A program made the position numbers and the translations under genes. 12,843 nucleotides of DNA. It comes from CAYQAE01 sp964415445 [NCBI: uncultured archaeon] (GTDB taxonomy: Archaea > CAYQAE01). The notes under the pieces were generated by a model. That model was given only the letters and a program-made list of their open reading frames with translations, made no database searches and was not told where the DNA came from. The stretch spans positions 18,660 through 31,502 of the forward strand of contig CAYQAE010000013.1 of NCBI GenBank assembly GCA_964415445.1, read 5' to 3'. This document shows positions 1-10,100 of the stretch, piece after piece (the first letter of the stretch is position 1; each line of letters begins with the position of its first letter).

Positions 1-1
1 T

Positions 2-1123
2 AATTTAGTTACAAAATTGCGAATTAGAAGTTCTTCAGGAGATATAATAATAGAGGAAAATAATATTCCTTTAAGTGGAGAAAGACAATTTGATTTGTGG
101 GGTTGGAAAGATGATGTTTATATTATTGAGATATATGCAGATGATGGAAATCAACTAAATACTACATTCGATTCATCTCTCTATCCTTCTTCAAAAAGAC
201 CAGAAATTACTATAAATGACAATATTCCACCGGTAGGTTCAGCATCTACAACAGTTGATGGATGGATAGTTCAATTTGAAGCAATAATATCTGATTATGA
301 TTCTGGGCTAATAGATACAGCTACAGTTTATGTAGTGGAATCTTCATATGAAGGAGGTGAAGATTTGGATAGTATCGAAGAAAATTATGTAGCTAAGGTA
401 ACTTTAAATAGAAATGACGATTGGGATAGTACAATTACAGTAGACAATTATTGGGGCGATACTATATATATTCGAGCACTTTTTGAAGGTCAATACGACT
501 TTAATCCGGATAACGGAGGACCAGGTGCGGGTGACTATAACTTTTTCTTAGTTGCAGAGGACCAAAATGGTAATAAAAAAGCCCCTGATCCTGCATTCGT
601 TGTAGATACAACTCCAGTTAAAATTACATCAATTAATTATTCAAAAGTATATTTTACAGATCAAAATATTACTTTTACATTTGATATATTCGAACAAGAA
701 TCTCAATATATTTTGTATAATACCTCAATTGAAGTATTCTCAAATGATGGAACACTAGTTTATTCTACAGAAATAGTTGATGCTTCCAATAAATTTAATT
801 GGAAACCACAAAAAGTGGGTATATATAACATTAAATTATTTACATATGATGTTGGGGGATTTAATGATACAGAGATAATTGAAGTATATTATTTAGATCT
901 ATTGAATTATAAACTGTTAAAATTCTTGAATAAATCTTCTAATTATGTTAAACAAAAAAATAATATATATGGTCATATATGTTCTTATAGCAAAGAAATA
1001 AATGTAGAAAGTGACCAATATTTCGATAATACTATTTTATATAATAAAGGAGATACATATTGTTGTTCAAGTATAAATCTAACTACGAAATATATATTAT
1101 CATATTTGGAGGGCGCTATATGA
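2..1123 (+). CDS. C-terminal part of a secreted Ig-like repeat protein (5' end missing)
   Basis: The frame is open from base 2 to a TGA at 1121-1123 (373 residues). A TTG at 17 could be read as a start but has no ribosome site, and the frame continues upstream, so this is the tail of a longer gene. It shows the end of one beta-sandwich unit (2-217), a second unit starting at the DNIPPVG motif (218-601) and a third starting at VVDTTPVKI (602 to about 892). These 'D-x-x-P' boundaries and the ending YNIKLFTYDVGGFNDT are typical of prokaryotic extracellular Ig-like repeats. Sequons such as NIT, NTS and NDT suggest an exported glycoprotein. The last ~76 residues (893-1120) do not look Ig-like: they are Lys/Tyr/Asn-rich, hold three Cys (one CC pair) and have no membrane anchor. 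The gene overlaps the next by ATGA, so the two probably form an operon. A paralogue of the downstream protein is likely; exact function is not recognised. Confidence 0.85.
   Translation, partial: NLVTKLRIRSSSGDIIIEENNIPLSGERQFDLWGWKDDVYIIEIYADDGNQLNTTFDSSLYPSSKRPEITINDNIPPVGSASTTVDGWIVQFEAIISDYDSGLIDTATVYVVESSYEGGEDLDSIEENYVAKVTLNRNDDWDSTITVDNYWGDTIYIRALFEGQYDFNPDNGGPGAGDYNFFLVAEDQNGNKKAPDPAFVVDTTPVKITSINYSKVYFTDQNITFTFDIFEQESQYILYNTSIEVFSNDGTLVYSTEIVDASNKFNWKPQKVGIYNIKLFTYDVGGFNDTEIIEVYYLDLLNYKLLKFLNKSSNYVKQKNNIYGHICSYSKEINVESDQYFDNTILYNKGDTYCCSSINLTTKYILSYLEGAI
1108..1113 (+). promoter_or_regulatory. Shine-Dalgarno site of the giant surface-protein gene
   Basis: GGAGGG lies six bases before the ATG at 1120, inside the end of the upstream gene. 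It is one of the few G-rich stretches in a very AT-rich region. It fixes the start of the downstream frame; that frame is open back to 1048 but has no comparable site elsewhere. Together with the ATGA overlap (1120-1123) it indicates coupled translation from a shared transcript. Confidence 0.88.
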
Positions 1124-1194
1124 ATTTAAAACACTTTAAAAATATTTTGGCAATTGTAGTAGTCTTAATTTGCGCTATTCCGAATTCAATTGGT
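1120..1194 (+). other. Signal peptide of the giant protein
   Basis: Residues 1-25 have a Lys-containing n-region (MNLKHFKN), a hydrophobic core (ILAIVVVLICAIP) and a small-residue exit (NSIG), consistent with Sec export and signal peptidase I cleavage after Gly25 (SIG|S) or Ser26. Cys18 lies inside the hydrophobic core and is not followed by a lipobox-type cleavage context, so a lipoprotein signal is less likely. Confidence 0.88.
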
Positions 1195-4100
1195 TCAGAC
1201 ATAACTATTGTTGATATTTCTACTGTTGATATCAATTGTGATTCAATAGCCATTGATGATCGAGCCACTTTTTTAGAGGATATAGATTTTTATCATAAGT
1301 ATAATAATGGTGATACTATTGCATATAATATAACATTTGAAGATTCTTCAAATTATGAAAATCCTGTTTATACTATAAAATATACTACATTTTATACAAG
1401 AGACGATGCAATTGCAGGGTGGGATGAACATCATTTTACTTATGATTTAGATGGCAATAGAATTAATTTATATAAATATTATGATGAAGTAGTGGACATC
1501 TACAGTGGTCCACTTGAAGATGCTCCAAAACTTATTTTTGATTATATAGAAATTGATGATGATGATAAATATGACTATCAAAAAGATATAACTAAATTCG
1601 GACTAAAAATAGAGGTAACATTAGAAGATCAAACAAAATCAGCACATTTTTATGCGGATGATTATAATTGGTATGTATCTAATGATTGGATAACTACTCC
1701 TGGTAATACTTACTATGGGAAGAAAGATGCTCATGTTATATCAGGTGTTGGTCCTAATCTTGGATACTTTACTATCCCACAGCTTGGGTTTTTATGGTTG
1801 TACCATGAAGCCGATTGGTATATCCCTAATCATGATCTATATTATGGAGATTATACTGAAGCAGTGAAAAAGTGGGATTTTATAACGACATTCCCTGGAT
1901 CCCAAGAATGGGGTTTTGAATACTTTGATTATACTATTACAAAGCGTTTTTACGGAACAGATCTTGCAAGAAGAAGGCAAATCGATTCAACTATTGCTAA
2001 TGAAGAACATATTTCTAAAATTATAAACTATCATAATAATGTATATGAAGAATATAAAAATGACAATATTCCATGTTTCTATGATACATTTACAATAGAA
2101 CCTGAGTATAATTGTCTTCAAGAGTATCAAGATTTTGTTGATTGCTTTGGGCCGGGTTTAGAAATAGATTGCTTTGATTTATCCTATCATTATGATTGGA
2201 TTGATAGCTATTGGCTTCATAGTTTTTGGTTTATCGAAGATAAAGATTATGCAAAACCTACCGAAATAAATCCTCTTGGTGTTACAATTGAAAGTGGTAC
2301 ATATTGTGAATTTGGAACTGGCATCGGCTTTAATTGTACTATAAATGATCCAAAAACATATGGAATTAAAGGATCACCTAAAGGCGGTGTAGAAGATGTT
2401 CAATTAATATTCGTTGATGAAGATGGCGCTGATTATACAAATTTAGTTACAGCAGTTTGGGATAAAAATGATCCTTTTAATTGGGAACTTCAAGAATTGA
2501 ATATTGATACAAAAGGGTTATTGGGAGAATATACTTTGTATATAGAATCAACAACAGATCATGTGGGCAATTACAAAGAATTTTATTCTGCTGAAACTGA
2601 ACTTGCTAGAAAAGAACTAGCAACCATAGAAGTCATAGATACCATTGATCCAGATGTTGATAAATTTTATTATGAATTAAATGATACTGAAATTACTTCA
2701 TTTAGTCGAAATGATGAAGGAGAAATAATTGAACCAATTAAATTTAGACTTGATAATGTATATGATAATGGAAGCGGATTTGATTTTTATAATGAACAAA
2801 ATCCTGCACAAAAGATTGTTATTCATATATATACAAAAAGTAATAATCATATACTTGAGCTACCTATTGATAGTATACCTACATATTATCCTGAATATGA
2901 GTCAATTGAATATGAAATACCTCTACCTATTGATCCCAATCCAATCGAAAAATTATCTTTTATTTGTGAAATAGGACAATATCTAGATGAAATTCTTCAA
3001 AATGGTGAATATTATTTATTAATTGAAGCAGAAGATAGAGCTGGAAATAATGTGTTTAGTGATAATAAGTTTTATTTTACAATTGACCGACCTCCAGATT
3101 TAGTTCCACCTCCACCACCTCCTCCTCCTGATCCGGATTTAGATGATGATAGTATTCCTGATGATTGGGAAAAACAGTATTTAACTAATAGAGATAAAGA
3201 TGAAGATGGAATTCCTGATGGATGGGAAGAATATTATTTTGGATCAGAAGGCTGTCTTCCTCACAACGATACTGATTGCGATGGCTGGACTAATCGTGAA
3301 GAGTATTTAGCAGGAACGAATCCTACAAATTCCTCAAGTAGACCTAATTGTGATGATTCTAATAATGATGAAAATAATTATGTTTGGCCATCTGAATGGG
3401 ATTTTGGTTTTCCTGGAGCATGGCGTAATTTTTATCCTGCAGATTCATATGGAGATGGAATGGATGATTCATGGGAAGATAATTATGGAATTGAATCAGA
3501 TAATTTTGATGCTCATTATGATTTAGATGATGATGGTTGGACAAACAGAGAAGAATATTTAGCAAATACTGATCCTACATTAGATTATGATAACCCTTCA
3601 ATTAATATACCCTCTGATTTTCTACCCCATGATGATGATGATAGAGACGGATGGACTAATCGTGAAGAATACATAGCAGAAACTGACCCTACAGATCCAG
3701 GAAATAGACCTAATTGTGATGATAATTTGGATAATAATGAAGATAATTATGTTTGGCCGTCTGAATGGGATTCATATTTTCCTGGAGCATGGCGTAATTT
3801 TTATCCTGCAGATTCATATGGAGATGGAATGGATGATTCATGGGAAGATGATTATGGAATTAATTCAACTAGCTTTGATGCTCATTTTGATTTAGATGAT
3901 GATGGTTGGACAAACAGAGAAGAATATTTATCAAATACTGACCCCACTGATCCGATTTCAGTGCCAAAAAAAGAACTGTATATCTATATTTCAATGAATG
4001 ATTATAAGAATCTTACAATGCAGCAGTCGTCTGAAATTAATATAAATTGGACAATATATACAAATGGACCAATTGAAAAAATATGGTTTGATATTACAGA

Positions 4101-7100
4101 TTCAAATGGAGATTATATTGTATCCATAAATAGTATTGACCACTACTATAAGTCAGGTGATAAATATGGATATAAGTATTTATCAATGTTTGATCCAGGA
4201 ACATATAATGTTACTGTTTGGGCTCAAATTTCTGAAGATGGACCAACAGCCTTAAATAATTCTCTAAATTTTACTATACTTGCTTCTTTTGCTCCTATTA
4301 TTGAAAATATATCTGTTGAAGATATTACCCTTTCAGAAGAAGGTGATTATTTAGTAGTCTATTGTAATATATCCTATCATAATTATACTAATGATATATA
4401 TGCAGATTTACCTGAAGTTACCCTTACTATTTGGAACCAATCTGATTTTGCTCTTCAATTTGCTTTATTTTCTAATTTATCTATTGAGATAAATAACAGC
4501 AACTTAACTTATCCATTCAAATTTTTTGGTTTTAACAATACAATTACCACCGAAAGAGGAGATATTCCATTTGGTCAATATATATTATATTCAGGAATAT
4601 ACAATGCAACTATAGAAGTTGTAGATAAATATGGACTTAGTGATAATTATACCTTTGAATTTTTCGTAGATTCTGATCCTCCTTCTATTAATTATCTAAA
4701 TGCTACCGGAGATGCCGATTTTTCATTTAATCCACACTCTAATACTCTAGAGGTAGGTGATTATCTAAATATTACAGCTAATATTGTAGATAATATTGAA
4801 GAGAGTTCAATTTATGCATATTATAATATAAGTTATATATATGGATCAAATTTTATACATGTAGGTAGTGGAGATCTTTATCAAAAATATGATTTTAATA
4901 CTCGAACTTATCTAGATATATATAGGGGTTTGTTTGATACTTCTGATATCTCATCACAATTAATACCAGGTAAATTTGCAGTAAATATTACGGCAATAGA
5001 TGAAGCAGGTAATATTAATTCAACTGAGTCTGTAATATTTAATTTAACTCCACTTACCTTAGTTAAATATAAAATTTCAGGATATGTATGGAATGATTCA
5101 GATGGAGATGGTATAATAAATACATCTAGAGGTATAGATGATGTTTTAGTTAAATTATATAAAGATGGGGATCTTGTGGATCATTCTTTTACAGATATTG
5201 ATGGTCTTTATTCTTTTGAAGGTGTAGAAGCAGGTAGCTATACCATAGACGTAGATCAAGGATATATTCCAGATTATATTCATACTACCTCAAATGATCC
5301 TCTAGATCTATATTTAGATGGTATAATTGAAGAAGGTCATGAAGATGATAAATTTATAAAATATCCTACAAATAATTCAACTAGCTTTGGTTATGCTAAG
5401 GCTCAGGATTTATATGATAGTCAATATTATATTGTGGATTTAGATTATGATGGTTTAATTGATAACACTGATGTTTTAGATTCAGCTGGAAATCCACTTC
5501 CTGAAATCCAAGATTTAATTGATAGTGGATTTATTTTGGGAGTAGAACCATTAATTGACGATGCTGATAATTCTTCTGATATTGATGGCGACGGTCTGTT
5601 TGACGCACATGATCCAAATCTTTGGAGTAGTGATTCTGATGGTGATGGCATATTAGATGGTTTTGATCCAAATCCCAAGACTGCAAATTCTAAATTAATC
5701 ACAGATGTATATATCTATTTTGATCCAGCATATGGCTATTATGGCCCCCAAGATAAAATGGCTGCTTTTTATTTAGCAGTTAATTTAACTAATAAATTAA
5801 GAAATCAAGGGATATTTGCACGAATTGTAAATGCTAATCAACTTGAAGCTATTTTAGACGGTAGTGCTTATCTTGAGATGATAGCTTGCAATACTTCAAT
5901 AAATCAAGAAACAATTAATGGTAATCCTAATCCTTATTATATCAATGAAAAAGCTTATGATGTAGATAATGATGGCCTACCTGATGGAATCGATCCTAAT
6001 CCTCTAAATCCTGATACCGATGGTGATGGAATTTTAGATGGTTTTGATCCATGGCCTCTAGATTTTGATCATGACAATGATGGTCTAAATGATAGTTTTG
6101 AAGTTAATCAAATTTTAGTTAATGGACAAGAGATAGGTGCAGCGTGGTATTATAAAGACTGGGACTTTGATGGATTTTATGATGGTTATGATACTGTATT
6201 TAATGAAAGTATGTCTTCTGATCCTATAGATGGTAATAATGATAAAATTAATGATACTTATGCAGAGATATTATTTGGTGATAAGTTAGATAATGTTGAT
6301 ATTAATTCTGATGATTGGGATCAAGATGGCCTAATTAATGGTCATGATCCATATCCTCTCTTAAGTGATGGTGATTTTGATGGTCTCACAGATGGATCAG
6401 AAATTTATGTATATTATACTGATCCAAATTGCAAAGATTCAGATTATGATGGGCTATATGATGGCACTGAACTTAGTTGGGGCACAGATCCACTAAATCT
6501 AGATTCAGATGGTGATGGTATCAAAGACGGAGATGATCCTATACCTACTAATTCATCAGTAGATTCTTCGATGACACCAGAGACAATTATAAATTCTATG
6601 GGGGCTTTACCTATTTATGTTTGGGATGGCAGCTCTGATTCATTAATTGCTAACTGGAGTCTACATAAAGATGCTCAAAAGAGTCCATATGATAATTCAA
6701 GAGAACTTATATGGATGGGAAGTCATGAGTTTAAGTATTTTTCAGATAGTTCAGGTTCCATATTCTCTACAAATTCTATACCTATATTTGGATTTGAACC
6801 TACAGTTTATCTAAAAGATACTCCTTTAGAATCAACTGAATTAGCAAATAGAGATCTACCTTCTTTGGATGATATAGTATATTCAAATTATCTAGCCAAT
6901 GTATCTAAGATTCAATCTTATTTGGGATCAAATAATATTTATCAATATGCTAAAAATATAACTGGTGGATTTGTGTATTCTGATTATGTATATTTTAGAA
7001 TGAATAAAAGTATAGATGCAGCTTGGCTTGCAAAAATCCATTCTAGAAATTTTACAAAAGATGAGACAGATGATATCTCACAAATTGTTTCTGAATTTGT

Positions 7101-10100
7101 AGAGAATGTAGTATTTAGAAAGAGAAATTACCTAGATCCAGATAATGATGGTCTAACTACTTGGGTTGAAGAGAATGTGTTATTTACTGATCCTCTAAAT
7201 CCAGATTCAGATTATGATGGCCTAGAAGATGGTCTAGATATAATTGATCCACTCGATTTTGATTGTGATAATGATGGAATTCCAGATGGTTTTGAATATT
7301 ATATTATAGGAAATGAAAGTTATAGGTCAATGTTTTGTGCAGCATCATCGGAGACTATTGCTTTGGGTCTATTTTTAGATGATATATCTATGCCCTCAAG
7401 TGCAGATTATAATGGAAATGGTATCATTGATGGTCTAGATCCTTGGTTTTTAGATCCAGAGGATGATGGTTATGCTAATTTTACTATTCATGATAGATAT
7501 TGGAAAAACAAGATTACAAAAGATGAGAAAAGAAATCTTATTGAAGCATATTTTAATATATCAGCTAAATCTACTTTAGGGCCAGATTCTTTAGGGCTAA
7601 CTGATAAAAATGAAGATAATGATGAAGACGGAATACCTGATAGTGTTGAAAATTGGTTAACTAATGAAATGAAAAATTCAGATGGCAGTTCTTATTTTGT
7701 ATATGATCAGAATCAAAATATAGATTTTGATAATAGTAATATTGATACTGATGGAGATGGACTTGAGGATGGTTTAGATTCATATTGGTGGTCAGATCCA
7801 GATGGTGAATCTACATGCACTTATTGGAGTGGAGAGTTAGAAACATACCAAGAATGTGATATTGAATTTTCAGATGGTCATGAAGCATATATCTCTGGCA
7901 CTGATTGGACAGATTGGGATACTGATCATGATGGCATTCCTGATCCGATAGATGATGATCCCCTCGATCCAGATCGTGATGGAGATGGCTTGCGTGACGG
8001 AGTAGATCCAGCGCCTGATGATAATCCCGCAGGCAGCGAAACTGCTAGTGAAGATGAAAAAACGTCTAATGATGCACCACCTGGAACAGAAACAGGACCA
8101 AGCGGTAGCGATGGCGGATATGGTCTAATTAGCGCAACTGAAGAAGATCTAGATGAACAAGAAAAGGAAGATATTCTATCAAATAATGATTTTATGATTC
8201 TATCTGGAGCAGATAAATCTAGTTTATCTTCAATTTATATTGCAAATCAATCCATAAATGAATCTTATACTGCGGTAGTTATATCTGATGATTATTCAGG
8301 TTGCGATGTAAGTCTATCCTTTTATGCAAGAGTTAGTGAAAATGAAATTTCTGATAATGTAGTAGATCAATGGTCTGCAAATAATATCACTGATATGGTT
8401 TATTTCAAATGGAATCCACAATTATATGCAGGTGGTAGATATTGGTTTGGATTAAGTTTAGCTCATCCTACAGATATAAATACTAACCTTTATGTAGATG
8501 CAGGATATACTAATGCTAGTGTATTGATAGATAATGCTACTCCTGAAGTAGATAATTTTGATGGAGTAGAAGGTGATATAAATGGAGTTAATATTCCTCT
8601 TTATGCTTATGTAGATGATGATGCAGAGATTGCTTTTGTATATATTACTATCAAACAAGATGGATATGAGTATTTATCTAATGTAAAAATGTCTCCAGAT
8701 GGAAGTAAGACTAAATATTTATATAATTTAGATACTTCTGGATTTGCAAATGGAAGCTATAATGTTACTATTGAAGCTAAAGATTTAGCAGAAAATACAA
8801 AAAATAAAACTTTTAACTTTGCAATTAATTTAACAGATAAATTAGAGCCTTCTGCTGCAAATATTATCATAAATGATTACCCTGCAGATGGAGTAAAAAA
8901 TATAACTGTTGAGATCTCTGATAATGGAGAGATTTTATTTGCAAATGCAACAATTTTAGGAGAAGTTGATGGTAGTTTTGTTCCATTATATAGTAATTTA
9001 TCTCTAACTCATTTATCCAAAGATATATATACTACTTTGTGGAATTTATCTAATGATTTCCAAAGATATGGTAATGATACATTTATAGTAAATGTTACTG
9101 TAATAGATTCTGCTTATAATATTGCTTCTATTCAACAAGTATCAGAAGAAAAGACTATTTATGATTCAGTTGCACCTATATTTGAAGATCTTACAGCTAC
9201 TTCACCAGTTGAAGCTGGGGATAATGTAACTATTTTTGTAAATTTGACTGATCTAAATTTAGGTGGAAAAGCCGGCACTGGTATTTATAGTATAACTATT
9301 ATTGTAAATAATAGCTCATCTATAGTTGACCAAATTACTTACTATGAAGATCCAATTTCAAGTTTAGATCCTTGGGAGAAAGAATATAATTGGTCAACAA
9401 TTTATATGCCTGATGGCGAGTATAATATTACAGTAATTGCTCGAGATTCTGTAAATTCAAATATATCTTATGTTGAATTTAGTATAGTGGATACATTAGG
9501 TCCTGAAATTGTATTTGATGATCTAGCTTCTGAATTAGAATTAGGACAAACTCATACTATAGTATGTAATGTCACAGATTTAGGTGTGGGTGTGGATTCA
9601 AATGAAGTTTATATCAATATATCAGGTTCACCTCATTCTATGACTTCAATAGGTGGAGGTCAATTTTCATATAATTGGGATACTTCTTCTTTATCTGCAA
9701 TATTATATAACATTAATATTACTGCATATGATAAAAATAATAACTTAGGATCCATAGATGATGTTGTTAGATTAAATGATACTATCAATCCGTCATTACA
9801 TAGTTTTGAGATTTTATCTTTTGGTATAAGTCATGCTCTCACAAATACTATTGATATCGAAGTAAATGCCACAGATTCAGGTAGTGGTATAGATAAGGTA
9901 ATAGTTAGAGTTTGGAATAATTCTCATGGAAATTTAGTTAACAAAACTTTCATAGAATCATCAGGGCTATATACTCTCTCTGATAGATTTTTAGAATTAT
10001 CAGATGGAAATTATACCATAAATGCAACAGTCAATGATACAGAAGGAAATCATATTTGTTCTGATTCTTTATGGTTTTTAATTGATAGTTCTTCACCTCC

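Larger units (their letters stand above)
3136..3960 (+). repeat. First TSP3-like calcium-binding repeat block
   Basis: Residues 673-947. Asp-rich units such as DEDGIPDGWEEYYFG and DDDGWTNREEYLANTDPT match the thrombospondin type 3 / EF-hand-like loop pattern (D-x-D-x-D-G, then E-E-Y, then T-D-P-T) that binds Ca2+ in extracellular proteins. The DGWTNREEY unit occurs four times (near 3280, 3532, 3646 and 3901). Trp-rich spacers (VWPSEWD, FPGAWRNFYPADS) sit between units and carry a conserved RPNCDD motif. Most of the block is a tandem duplication. Confidence 0.85.

Noticed and set aside
1-1123. The possibility that the two genes are one gene broken by a frameshift at 1120
   Set aside because: The second frame starts with a clear signal peptide directly after a well-spaced GGAGGG, so it is a true separate start.
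1124-1194. Lipoprotein signal because of Cys18
   Set aside because: The Cys is in the middle of the hydrophobic core, with no small residue and exit region before it; a signal peptidase I site after it fits better.
2729-2974. An 81-residue + strand reading frame inside the giant gene
   Set aside because: It is out of frame with the continuous 3908-codon frame, has low-complexity Leu/Ile/Tyr content and no ribosome site.
3359-3565. A 68-residue - strand reading frame
   Set aside because: Antisense of the Asp/Asn-rich TSP3 block; the His/Asn/Leu-rich product is what reversed GAT and AAT codons give.
5445-5702. An 85-residue - strand reading frame with a more ordinary-looking composition
   Set aside because: It is the complement of TSP3 codons (GAT GGT, GAT CCA), which yields Ser/Pro-rich antisense frames. 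No ribosome site or homology pattern.
3136-8016. Repetitive GAT-rich DNA that could suggest a CRISPR or satellite array
   Set aside because: Repeats are codon-phased, unequal in length and encode TSP3 motifs; there is no constant repeat with unique spacers.
8458-8658. A 66-residue - strand reading frame
   Set aside because: Ile/Ser/Tyr-rich antisense shadow of the first Ig-like unit in the C-terminal array; no start signal.
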